DNA of 35,404 bases from Anaerolineales bacterium. GTDB lineage: Bacteria; Chloroflexota; Anaerolineae; Anaerolineales; UBA11579. The stretch lies in contig JANJTX010000136.1 in assembly GCA_024710875.1 (NCBI GenBank), positions 1-35,404 on the forward strand, written 5' to 3'. The notes under the pieces are model-generated. The model did not search any database. It was not told the origin of the DNA and saw nothing but the letters and a program-made list of their open reading frames with translations. Position 1 is the stretch's first letter. Every line of letters starts with the position of its first letter. The translations under genes were made by a program, and so were the position numbers. Shown here in pieces: positions 22,106-29,342 of this stretch.

Positions 22106-23493
22106 GCAGCTGCATAGGCCGCCAGCGCCCGCGCCCGCGAAAACGGCAGGTCAACAATTGGCGCAGGGTAAGTGGCCTCGCCCTGCCAGCCAACCTGTTT
22201 GCGGACCTCATCCGGCATCTCCCACGGGGCGTGGATATACGCATCAGGCAGATTGAAAAGTTCCGGCACCCAACGCCGCACATACTCGCCACCCGGGTCA
22301 AACTTCCGCCCCTGTACTACCGGATTAAAAATCCTGAAGTAGGGGGCGGCATCCGTGCCTGTGCCGGCCGCCCACTGCCAACCGCCATTGTTGGCGGCCG
22401 GGTCGCCATCCAGCAGATGGCGCATAAACCATGCTTCGCCTTTGCGCCAGTCCACCAGCAGATTTTTGGTCAAGAACGAAGCCACCAGCATTCGAGCGCG
22501 ATTGTGCATCCAACCTGTTGCCAGCAACTCCCGCATGCCCGCATCTACCACCGGGTAGCCTGTACGGCCCTGCTGCCAGGCTGTCAGCGCCGCCGGGTCA
22601 TCCTCCCACCGAATAGACCGAAAGGCCGGCCGAAAGGCGGCGCTTAATACTTCCGGAAAATGGAGGAGAATGGAGATGTAAAAATCGCGCCAGATGAGTT
22701 CATTAAGCCAGGTTTCCGCGCTGCGTTGTATGCTGGCATCATTTGCGGCCTGCATACCGGCCACAGCGGTCCCAGCCGCCTCCCGTGCCGAAAGCATCCC
22801 AAAACGGAGGTAAGGCGACAGACGCGCCGTCCCGGCCACGGCCATCCGGTTACGCCCCTCCGCATAACTTCCCAGTCCGGTTTGGCTGAATTCTGCCAGT
22901 CGGCGGCGAGCTTCATTTTCGCCTGCCGGGAATGTCGCCTCGGCCTCGCCCGCTGGAATTGGCAAAAACTCCTTGCCAGCCACCAGTCGCAGTCCGTCTG
23001 GTACGCCGTTAATGTCACGGCTGGTTGGCAGCCCATGCGCTTTCCAGGTTCTCATGTAAGGCGTAAAAACCGTGTATGGCGTGCCATCTGCTTTCAAGAT
23101 TGTGCCAGGTGGCTTAATCGCGCTACTTCCAACAAGCGTGAGCGGCAATACCTGTGCAACAGCGGCATCACGCTCAACCGCAAAGGGAGAGTGGTCTGCC
23201 TCTGCAAAAATTCGGCTGGCCTCCAATTCCCTCAGCAACTTACCCAACTCAGCCACCGGATTACCAGCCCGCAGGATAAGTTGCCCACCGCGTGCCCGCA
23301 GGTCAATATCCAACATCCGCAAGCCTTCCATCAGGAAAGCATTGCGCCGTGCAGAAGCCAGGCGGCCTTTCAGAAGTCGGTCGTCCAGCACAAAGACAGC
23401 CGCTACCCGCGCCCCGCTGGACGCTGCCGCCAGGAGGGCTGGGTTGTCATTCAGCCGCAGGTCACGCCGGATCCACCAGATAGTGGTTGTCAT
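22093..23493 (-). CDS. phr: Deoxyribodipyrimidine photolyase
   Basis: A 466-residue class I (FAD) DNA photolyase that repairs cyclobutane pyrimidine dimers using blue/near-UV light. The N-terminal antenna domain opens TTTIWWIRRDLRLNDNPAL, a textbook start. The FAD domain contains LNELIWRDFY, WQQGRTGYPVVDAGMREL, TGWMHNRARM, DGDPAANNGGWQWAAGTGTDA and PYFRIFNPV, all conserved in CPD photolyases. The ATG at 23493 has GAGG six bases upstream; a longer frame reaching 23556 has no such site. The start lies 32 bases inside the end of the FAD oxidoreductase gene, so the gene is translated from the same message. Position at the end of a CarH-type operon suggests induction by light. Confidence 0.95.
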   Translation of the reverse strand: MTTTIWWIRRDLRLNDNPALLAAASSGARVAAVFVLDDRLLKGRLASARRNAFLMEGLRMLDIDLRARGGQLILRAGNPVAELGKLLRELEASRIFAEADHSPFAVERDAAVAQVLPLTLVGSSAIKPPGTILKADGTPYTVFTPYMRTWKAHGLPTSRDINGVPDGLRLVAGKEFLPIPAGEAEATFPAGENEARRRLAEFSQTGLGSYAEGRNRMAVAGTARLSPYLRFGMLSAREAAGTAVAGMQAANDASIQRSAETWLNELIWRDFYISILLHFPEVLSAAFRPAFRSIRWEDDPAALTAWQQGRTGYPVVDAGMRELLATGWMHNRARMLVASFLTKNLLVDWRKGEAWFMRHLLDGDPAANNGGWQWAAGTGTDAAPYFRIFNPVVQGRKFDPGGEYVRRWVPELFNLPDAYIHAPWEMPDEVRKQVGWQGEATYPAPIVDLPFSRARALAAYAAAKSK

Positions 23494-25006
23494 ACCAATC
23501 CTCTTTCGGTCTGCCGCCGGCCGCGGCCAATACTTGCTGTGCAATCCGTACACCACCGAGGGCCACCGCCGGCACCGACTGACCGGGGAAGATGCTATCC
23601 CCTACCAACCATAAACCTCGACCCAGTCGCGGTCCCCACGCTCGGAAGAGGCTGGTCTGCGGAAAGCCACCCACCCAGCCCTGTTCCCGGCGGGTAAAGC
23701 GCGCAAAGGTTACCGGCGTCCCCGGCAATGCCAATTGCAGGCCATCCCGCAGCCCGGGGAACGCCCGCTCGGCCGCCAGTAAAAGCGTATCCTGCAAAGA
23801 GTCTCTTCGAGCTTCATAGGCTGGCAAATCCGCGCCCTGCAATTGCCACCACGATGCAAGCCGGGTATGGGTACTGATGGTCAACGCCCGCTGCCCAGCC
23901 GGGGCTCGGCTGCCATCCCACGCCGGGCTCACAGACACAAACACGCTATTGCCCTCACTGAATGGCTGGCCAACCAAAATTTGTTGATGCAGCGCCGCAG
24001 TATCCGAAAACACCTGGCCATCCACTCCGGCATAGACCACAAACGCTCCCCAGCCATCTGGCGGTATCTCCCGGCGTTTTAACAAGGTGGCCGGAGTGTT
24101 CGCTTCGAGCAAACGGGCCGCGTTGGCCGGGGGCAGATTCATCACCAACTGCCGGCCAGAAAACTCCACCCGCCGCCCTTCAATCTGTACTCGCCAATCA
24201 GACCCATCCCGCCGAACGCGTTTGACGGGATGCCGGTATAGCACCTTGCCCCCCATTTTCTGAATCGCGTCCACCATACCCTCAGCCAGTACCCCCATTC
24301 CGCCTGCCAAATGCCCAACCCCCCGGCGCGGCAAATCCAGCGCCGCCGCGCCATATAACCCAATTACATCCTCGCTGGTTGCCTGGGCGGCAATTAGCAA
24401 TTGCCCATCCACATACTCTCGCAAGCGCGGGCTGGCATTCCCAAGGCGCGCCGCAACTGGGCGCAGAGCATCCAGCCCCAGGTCGGCCACGGCATTCATC
24501 CCCATACTCTCAATCTGCTCCAACAACCATCCCCCGCCGCGCTCGGCCAACGCCAGCAGGTCACCCGGGGATTGCGGCGGCCAGGGTAACCCACGCATCG
24601 CCAATGACCAGAGTCGGTCCGCCTGCTCTTCCTGCCATCGCCAAAAGTGCTCGGCCTCTACCCCAAAGGCTCGCACTCTTTCGGCTTGCCACGCCGCCGG
24701 GTCAGCCCAGCGCGTAACCACGCTACCATCTGAAAGATGCACCTGCATCACGGCCGCAGCCGGTTTCATCGGCCAATGAATTCCATAACGCGTTGCAATC
24801 CAATCCAATGGCGCTCCGGGGGCGAACCCGCCCGCAAGAGTGGCCCCGGCATCGAAACGATACCCCTGATGATAGAACGTCCCCGCGCATCCACCGGGGT
24901 ACACATGGGCTTCCAGCACCAGAACCGATTGCCCGGCATGGGCCAGTTCCGCGGCCGTGGTCAGACCGCCCACTCCGGCTCCAACTACCAATGCGTCGTA
25001 CTTCAT
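23462..25006 (-). CDS. FAD-dependent oxidoreductase, carotenoid desaturase/isomerase-like
   Basis: A 514-residue flavoprotein related to CrtI/CrtD/CrtISO enzymes, which desaturate or isomerise carotenoids. The dinucleotide-binding motif is VVGAGVGGLTTAAELAHAG with the following VLVLEAHVYPGGCAGTF; GYRFDAGATLAGGF matches the substrate-side signature of this subgroup. The C-terminal FAD motif is GLWLVGDSIFPGQSVPAVALGG. The ATG at 25006 shares one base with the TAA of the SRPBCC gene (TAATG), which decides the start against a frame extending to 25072. No phytoene synthase is visible in the window, so its exact carotenoid step is open, and non-carotenoid substrates are possible. The photolyase and CarH-like neighbours support a role in photoprotection. 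Confidence 0.87.
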   Translation of the reverse strand: MKYDALVVGAGVGGLTTAAELAHAGQSVLVLEAHVYPGGCAGTFYHQGYRFDAGATLAGGFAPGAPLDWIATRYGIHWPMKPAAAVMQVHLSDGSVVTRWADPAAWQAERVRAFGVEAEHFWRWQEEQADRLWSLAMRGLPWPPQSPGDLLALAERGGGWLLEQIESMGMNAVADLGLDALRPVAARLGNASPRLREYVDGQLLIAAQATSEDVIGLYGAAALDLPRRGVGHLAGGMGVLAEGMVDAIQKMGGKVLYRHPVKRVRRDGSDWRVQIEGRRVEFSGRQLVMNLPPANAARLLEANTPATLLKRREIPPDGWGAFVVYAGVDGQVFSDTAALHQQILVGQPFSEGNSVFVSVSPAWDGSRAPAGQRALTISTHTRLASWWQLQGADLPAYEARRDSLQDTLLLAAERAFPGLRDGLQLALPGTPVTFARFTRREQGWVGGFPQTSLFRAWGPRLGRGLWLVGDSIFPGQSVPAVALGGVRIAQQVLAAAGGRPKEDWYDNHYLVDPA

Positions 25007-25449
25007 TAGACCGTCAATGCCCGGCGGGTCCGCCAGGCACGATAGGCAAACAGCGCCGGCAGGCCCAGCCACATCAGGCGGCTGACCAATGCATTCAGCC
25101 CACGCGGCGAGAACTCGGCTTCAATTCGGTCAGAGATTTGGGTCAACTCCGCGGTCAATGGAAGAAAGGAGTGCTTATGCGTCCATTGTTGGAATGGGCC
25201 GCTGGCCTGTTCATCCACAAATCCGGTTCGCGGGTCAACCTCTCGATGGTTTGCCAGCCAGCGCACCGGTAACGGCCCAAGCCACAATGTGAATTCCGTG
25301 CGCGAATTTTCGCCCAGCGGCTCGATGGAATGCAGTTGCACCCAGATGGGTGGCGGAGTCAGCAGCGCCAGGGCGCGCGAATTGCTATGGAAGGCGGCCA
25401 CCGCTTCCAGCGGTGCCGCCACCACAAAACTTCGTTCATAAGTTTTCAT
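25006..25449 (-). CDS. SRPBCC family protein
   Basis: A 147-residue START/Bet v 1-like fold protein with a hydrophobic cavity. It starts MKTYERSFVVAAPLEAVAAFHSN and has LTPPPIWVQL, a central TEFTLWLGPLPVRWLANH and QWTHKHSFLPLTAELTQISDRIEAEF, the usual SRPBCC strand pattern; a C-terminal helix (LMWLGLPALFAYRAWRTRRAL) could touch the membrane. Proteins of this kind are commonly found beside TIGR01777 epimerases and photolyases in bacterial light-response clusters, where their ligand is not known. Its ATG overlaps the stop of the TIGR01777 gene (25446-25449) and its own stop overlaps the next start, so the three genes are tightly coupled. Confidence 0.85.
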   Translation of the reverse strand: MKTYERSFVVAAPLEAVAAFHSNSRALALLTPPPIWVQLHSIEPLGENSRTEFTLWLGPLPVRWLANHREVDPRTGFVDEQASGPFQQWTHKHSFLPLTAELTQISDRIEAEFSPRGLNALVSRLMWLGLPALFAYRAWRTRRALTV

Positions 25450-26378
25450 TTTTTCAGAAGGTCGCGTAAAGCCGGCTCCAGCGCCGGGAACTTGAACTCA
25501 AAGCCCGTTCGTTGCAGTCGCTCAGGTATCACCCGCTGGCCACTCAACACCACCGAAGACACCTCGCCCAGCGGCAGGCGCAGCATAAACCCCGGAACGG
25601 ATAGGGGGATGAACGGTCGTCGCATTACTCGCGCCAGCATCTTTGTAAAGTCGCGGTTCGTCTCGGCCTGCGGGGCAGTCAGGTTATAAACTCCCTGCGT
25701 TGTCGGGGTCTCCATCAGAAAGCGAATCGCCTTAACCTGGTCTTGAATGTGAATCCAGGAAATAACCTGCCTGCCACTACCCAGGGGCGAACCGATAAAC
25801 AGCGCGACTGGCAACTTGAACATGAAAAAAGCGAAATTGCCATTATCCAGAACGATGCCCGCCGTGCGAATGATCACGCGGCGCACGCCCAGGCTTTCAA
25901 CTTCCACAGAACTGGCCTCCCACTGGCGGCACACATCTGCCAGAAAGTCGCTCGCACCATCCGCACTCTCATCAATCGCTTCGTCACCGCGCGGGCCATA
26001 AATGCCAATCGCCGAGGATTGTACAAAAACGCTCGGCCTCTTCGTTGCCTTCTGAACCGCTTCTGTCAGCACTCGGCCGGCATCCACCCGGCTATTGAGA
26101 ATTGCGGCCTTACGCGGCTTGGTCCAGCGCATATTGAGCGGGCTGTCTCCGGCCAGGTTTGACCCGGCCAGATTTACCACCGCATCTGAGCCATCCACTT
26201 CCTGCGCCCAATCCCCGACACTCCGACCATCCCAGATTACTACCTTTGCCCCGGCCGGCGCCTTACTGCCGGAGTTACCGCCCCGGCTCAATATCACGAC
26301 TTCATGGCCGTCCTTCAGCAAGCTTGCAGTTAGTGCTCGGCCAATCAAACCCGTACCACCACTAATGACTACTTTCAT
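25446..26378 (-). CDS. TIGR01777 family NAD-dependent epimerase/oxidoreductase
   Basis: A 310-residue extended short-chain dehydrogenase of the TIGR01777 (YfcH/SDR39U1) family. The coenzyme motif is ISGGTGLIGRALTASL, followed by AVVNLAGSNLAG. The region VQSSAIGIYGPRG carries the Ser and Tyr of the SDR active site, and ISWIHIQDQVKAIRFL plus the C-terminal segment PFIPLSVPGFMLRLPLGE are specific for this family. The reaction is unknown. GGAG lies eight bases before the ATG. It is the second gene of the CarH-type operon, 38 bases after the regulator gene; it overlaps the SRPBCC gene by ATGA. Older annotations as a cell-division inhibitor are not supported by anything visible here. Confidence 0.92.
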   Translation of the reverse strand: MKVVISGGTGLIGRALTASLLKDGHEVVILSRGGNSGSKAPAGAKVVIWDGRSVGDWAQEVDGSDAVVNLAGSNLAGDSPLNMRWTKPRKAAILNSRVDAGRVLTEAVQKATKRPSVFVQSSAIGIYGPRGDEAIDESADGASDFLADVCRQWEASSVEVESLGVRRVIIRTAGIVLDNGNFAFFMFKLPVALFIGSPLGSGRQVISWIHIQDQVKAIRFLMETPTTQGVYNLTAPQAETNRDFTKMLARVMRRPFIPLSVPGFMLRLPLGEVSSVVLSGQRVIPERLQRTGFEFKFPALEPALRDLLKK

Positions 26379-26416
26379 TTTCGTTTCTCCAGATACCTAT
26401 AAGTTTTTAGATAGCG

Positions 26417-27727
26417 TTATGTGTCTTTGGCCAGCGCCGCCGTCAAGTCTTTCAACCATTTCAGGATTGGTTTTCCGGCCCCATTCAATTCTGCTTCTAC
26501 GGCATCTCGGTACGCCGCCAGGTACACCTGCAACGCCTGAGGTGGGATGTTCTGATGTGCCAGATAAGCATTGATCCAGTCAATCTCCGGTCCCAGATAA
26601 TCCATATCGCCCAGCGCCAGCGCTGCCTGAATATCATGTGACAGATGAACATTCGCCGTGGCCATGTGCTGCGCATCAAAACCCATTTGCTCCAGCCGCT
26701 GCCAAACACCGGCCTCAATACTCGCTTTACGCTGCTGATAATGGTCGTACGCGGCCCGGATGTCGCGCGTCACTGTTTTTCCGGCAACCTCGGCACTGCC
26801 GCGTTGCATTATTTCTTCCACTTTATCCACCGCCCCAATCAAACTTTCACCCAGGAATACGCCCGGAATACGCTCACGTAAATCCGGGGTGCGGTTAAAA
26901 ATCAGGCCGCCATAGGCCAGTGGCGTTTTTTCGGCTTCGAGAAAGCGTGCCATTTCGCCCAATGCGGCGGCGGAACGCAACTGCATGGCGGTCATCACGA
27001 TCAGGCGCGGCCGTACCTGTTGGATGGTGTCGGCCATTTGCGCCAGCGGCACATTCGCCCCCAGATACACCACATCCCAGCCGCGGTGGCGCAGAAAGAG
27101 CGTTATGAGAAGGGGCGCAAAAGTATGGTCCTCACCCGGCGGGCAAGCCACCAGAATTCGACCCTTGCGCGTGGGTGGCGGCGCGGCGGCGATCATCGCA
27201 TCCAGCCGGCGTAAAGCCAGCGCCGAAGCAAAGTGCTCCTGTTGCACTGTAACCGCCCCGCGATACCAACCCTGCCCAATCTCCGACAGACCTTTTTGTA
27301 ATACCTCCACCACCACGGTTTCGGCCGGATGCAACGCGAAAGACTGCGAAAGCACCCGCTCGGCGGTCTTCTCGTCAAACGCCTGGCATGCCTGCAACCA
27401 GCTCTTACGCAATTCAGCCAGATTTTCACCCCCTACTGCTACCGGCGCGGCGCCGCTATAAGCCAATTCGTCCAGCGGGTTCTTGCCCTCGCCCTCCAGG
27501 CTGCGCCACAACGTAACCGCCCGGCTGATGCTCAAGCCTTCGGCCTGGCGCGCCAACAACCATTTGATGGCTTCAATATCATATTCAGAATACAGGCGGT
27601 GCCCACCACCGGTCCGGTCGGGCTCGGGCAGCCCGTAGCGGCGCTCCCATGCCCGTAGCGTATCGGCTTTGATGCCGGTTTCCTGCAATACAACTTTTAA
27701 ATTATAGGTCGGGTTTTTGCTAACCAT
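26417..27727 (-). CDS. CarH/LitR-like B12-dependent light-sensing MerR regulator with C-terminal extension
   Basis: A 436-residue repressor. Residues 8-75 are a MerR-type winged helix (TLRAWERRYGLPEPDRTGGGHRLYSEYDIEAI). Residues 100-180 form the four-helix cap with Trp154, Glu164 and His165 in GWYRGAVTVQQEH, the W-x9-EH motif that senses adenosylcobalamin in Thermus CarH. Residues 188-305 are the B12-binding domain, with His201 in CPPGEDHTFAPL as the probable axial ligand and YLGANVP after it. In the dark such proteins bind DNA as tetramers; light breaks the Co-C bond and releases them. Residues about 310-436 form an extra helical region absent from the 285-residue Thermus protein. The promoter and three 11-bp repeats upstream indicate autoregulation. 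All four genes downstream are on the same strand. Confidence 0.93.
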   Translation of the reverse strand: MVSKNPTYNLKVVLQETGIKADTLRAWERRYGLPEPDRTGGGHRLYSEYDIEAIKWLLARQAEGLSISRAVTLWRSLEGEGKNPLDELAYSGAAPVAVGGENLAELRKSWLQACQAFDEKTAERVLSQSFALHPAETVVVEVLQKGLSEIGQGWYRGAVTVQQEHFASALALRRLDAMIAAAPPPTRKGRILVACPPGEDHTFAPLLITLFLRHRGWDVVYLGANVPLAQMADTIQQVRPRLIVMTAMQLRSAAALGEMARFLEAEKTPLAYGGLIFNRTPDLRERIPGVFLGESLIGAVDKVEEIMQRGSAEVAGKTVTRDIRAAYDHYQQRKASIEAGVWQRLEQMGFDAQHMATANVHLSHDIQAALALGDMDYLGPEIDWINAYLAHQNIPPQALQVYLAAYRDAVEAELNGAGKPILKWLKDLTAALAKDT

Positions 27728-27765
27728 TCATCGCCTCATGTGGCTCTGGATTATCTACTCGAATA

Positions 27766-27794
27766 ATAATAGCACTTCTTGTTCTGTTTGTCAA
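27766..27794 (-). promoter_or_regulatory. Promoter of the carH-like operon
   Basis: A perfect TTGACA (27789-27794), a 17-base spacer and TATTAT (27766-27771) precede the regulator gene. The predicted start near 27759 leaves a leader of about 30 bases. The -35 lies inside the third 11-bp repeat of the putative operator. Confidence 0.75.
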
Positions 27795-27818
27795 TAATTT
27801 GCACAGTTTTTGTTAAAA
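27786..27818 (-). promoter_or_regulatory. Putative CarH operator: three 11-bp direct repeats
   Basis: On the minus strand three adjoining 11-mers read TTTTAACAAAA, ACTGTGCAAAT and TATTGACAAAC. Positions 3 and 7-10 (T...CAAA) agree in all three. Thermus thermophilus CarH is known to bind three tandem 11-bp repeats overlapping a -35 element; the same geometry is seen here. Binding itself is inferred. Confidence 0.65.
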
Positions 27819-27845
27819 CAAAACAGGCCGCCGATTGGCAGCCTG
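27815..27845 (-). terminator. Intrinsic terminator of the adenosine deaminase gene
   Basis: On the minus strand CAGGCTGCC (27837-27845) pairs with GGCGGCCTG (27824-27832) around AATC with one T-G pair, then TTTTGTTTT. The T-tract overlaps the first 11-bp repeat of the carH-like operator. Confidence 0.82.
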
Positions 27846-27863
27846 TGGCGTGTTTTATTCCGG

Positions 27864-28862
27864 TTATCCGGCGGCCAGTGCCAGCAAATTGGCGCGCTCC
27901 ACTTCTGAAATAAAGGCAATATCCAGCGCATTGCGTTGGGCCAGATGCGTTTGGGCGGTGGTCAGCCCGGCCGCCGGCGCAGCCTGCTCGTACTCAAAGC
28001 GCAGGTCAATCCCGCTGATGCCCGGGTCGTCGGTGTTAATCGTCGCTTTCAATCCCTGCTCCAGCCAGTCTTTCAAAGGATGCACGGCCAGACTCGCAAC
28101 CGTGCTGGTCTGTACATTGCTGGTCAGGTTGGCTTCAATCCCAATGCCTTTCTTCGCCATGTGTTCCACCAAAGCCGGGTCTTCCCCAATTCGGGTAGCA
28201 TGCCCCACCCGCTCTGCGCCCAATGCGTTCAATGCCTGCCACACGCTTTCCGCCCCGGCCGCCTCGCCGGCATGCACCGTCACCCGCCAGCCGGCCTCTC
28301 GTCCGCGCCGAAAATGCTCTTCAAACAACACCCCGGGGAAATTGGCCTCATCGCCCGCCAGGTCCAGCGCCACCAGATGGTCACGCTGGGTGAGCAGGGC
28401 CTCCAACTCTTTCATGCCCGTCTCCGGCCCAAATGTGCGACTGATAATGCCTATCAGCTTTACCAGCACGCCGGTCTGGGTTGCGCCAGCCTGTACCCCA
28501 TCCACAACCGCTTCCACCACCCCAGCGGGGTTCAGGCCATGCGGCAACGCCATAAACCACGGGCTGAACCGCAATTCAAGGTAATGGATGCCTTCAGTCT
28601 GGGCATCGAGAACATTCTCATAAGCAATCCGGCGGCAGGCATCGTAGTCGACCAGCACCCCGGTCATCCACTTGAATTTTTCCAGAAAGGCCATCACCCC
28701 CGGCTGAGGTTCCATTATCTGCACATGCGGTCGCAGCCCCTCAATGTCCCAAGCGGGCAGCGGCAGGTTGTGTTGCCTGCCCAATTCCAGAATTGTTTTT
28801 AAGCGCACACTGCCATCCAGATGGCGGTGCAAATCGATCAATGGGTGTTTGGGGTCAATCAA
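27864..28862 (-). CDS. add: Adenosine deaminase
   Basis: A 332-residue zinc amidohydrolase that converts adenosine (or a related aminopurine nucleoside) to inosine in purine salvage. The metal-binding HxH is His12/His14 in DLHRHLDGSVR. VHAGEAAG holds the next metal His and the catalytic Glu, HATRIGED another catalytic His, and NTDDPGIS the Asp pair that binds zinc. Length is normal. Translation begins with TTG at 28862: AAAGGAG lies nine bases upstream and no ATG or GTG fits between. It has its own divergent promoter and an intrinsic terminator. Substrate could also be another adenine nucleoside, as in the wider adenosine-deaminase-like group. Confidence 0.93.
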   Translation of the reverse strand: MIDPKHPLIDLHRHLDGSVRLKTILELGRQHNLPLPAWDIEGLRPHVQIMEPQPGVMAFLEKFKWMTGVLVDYDACRRIAYENVLDAQTEGIHYLELRFSPWFMALPHGLNPAGVVEAVVDGVQAGATQTGVLVKLIGIISRTFGPETGMKELEALLTQRDHLVALDLAGDEANFPGVLFEEHFRRGREAGWRVTVHAGEAAGAESVWQALNALGAERVGHATRIGEDPALVEHMAKKGIGIEANLTSNVQTSTVASLAVHPLKDWLEQGLKATINTDDPGISGIDLRFEYEQAAPAAGLTTAQTHLAQRNALDIAFISEVERANLLALAAG

Positions 28863-28891
28863 CGCAACTATCTCCTTTACACATATGCCAG

Positions 28892-28921
28892 ATTATAGTC
28901 CGGCATCAGGGTTCAGGTCAG
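28892..28921 (-). promoter_or_regulatory. Promoter of add
   Basis: CTGACC (28916-28921), 18-base spacer, TATAAT (28892-28897) on the minus strand. The start near 28885 leaves a short leader with AAAGGAG before the TTG codon. Confidence 0.65.
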
Positions 28922-28943
28922 TTTTAGTTCCCTCCACTATAAT
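28915..28943 (+). promoter_or_regulatory. Divergent promoter of the MazG-like gene
   Basis: A perfect TATAAT lies at 28938-28943; the -35 (AGGTCA, 28915-28920) is weak and shares bases with the add -35. The two promoters are back to back, so their use may be coupled. Confidence 0.5.
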
Positions 28944-28964
28944 CAAGTTTGAAAGGAAGCCCTC

Positions 28965-29300
28965 ATGACTGAACTGACATTATCAGAATATCAAAGCCTC
29001 GCCGCCCGCACCGCCGGCGCAGGCCGTGCAGGCGATTTCCGCAAAATCATCGCCGCCCTTGGGTTAGCAGGCGAGGCCGGCGAATTTGCCAATCTCGTCA
29101 AGAAACTCGCCGCCCATGGTCACACCATCACAGCCGAAACGCTGGCCGATGAGCTGGGGGACATCCTCTGGTATTTGGCTGAAGCGGCATCCGCCTGCGA
29201 CCTGGATTTGGGAGCCATCGCCCAGGGCAATGTAGAAAAACTCAAGGCTCGCTACCCGGAAGGCTTTAGCGAAGAGCGCAGCCGCAACCGCCCGGACTAA
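28965..29300 (+). CDS. MazG-like nucleoside triphosphate pyrophosphohydrolase
   Basis: A 111-residue all-alpha NTP pyrophosphohydrolase that would split a (d)NTP, perhaps a non-canonical one, to the monophosphate and pyrophosphate. The magnesium-binding pattern of the family is visible: GLAGEAGEFANLVKK (near residues 33-47) and, after a spacer, ETLADELGDILWYLAEAA (near 57-74). The C-terminal KARYPEGFSEERS is typical of the short MazG-like subgroup. AAGGAA lies six bases before the ATG. It is divergent from adenosine deaminase and shares its regulatory region, which suggests a common purpose in nucleotide clean-up or salvage. It converges on the aminotransferase gene; no clear terminator lies in the 42-base gap. 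Confidence 0.9.
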   Translation: MTELTLSEYQSLAARTAGAGRAGDFRKIIAALGLAGEAGEFANLVKKLAAHGHTITAETLADELGDILWYLAEAASACDLDLGAIAQGNVEKLKARYPEGFSEERSRNRPD

Positions 29301-29342
29301 CCGGAAGGCGCGACTGCGCTCAAAGTTCAATGGCCGACCGAC

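Noticed and set aside
22660-23697. Open frame of 345 codons on the plus strand
   Set aside because: It is antisense to photolyase and the FAD oxidoreductase, and its translation is low in structure and rich in Arg, Pro and Ser.
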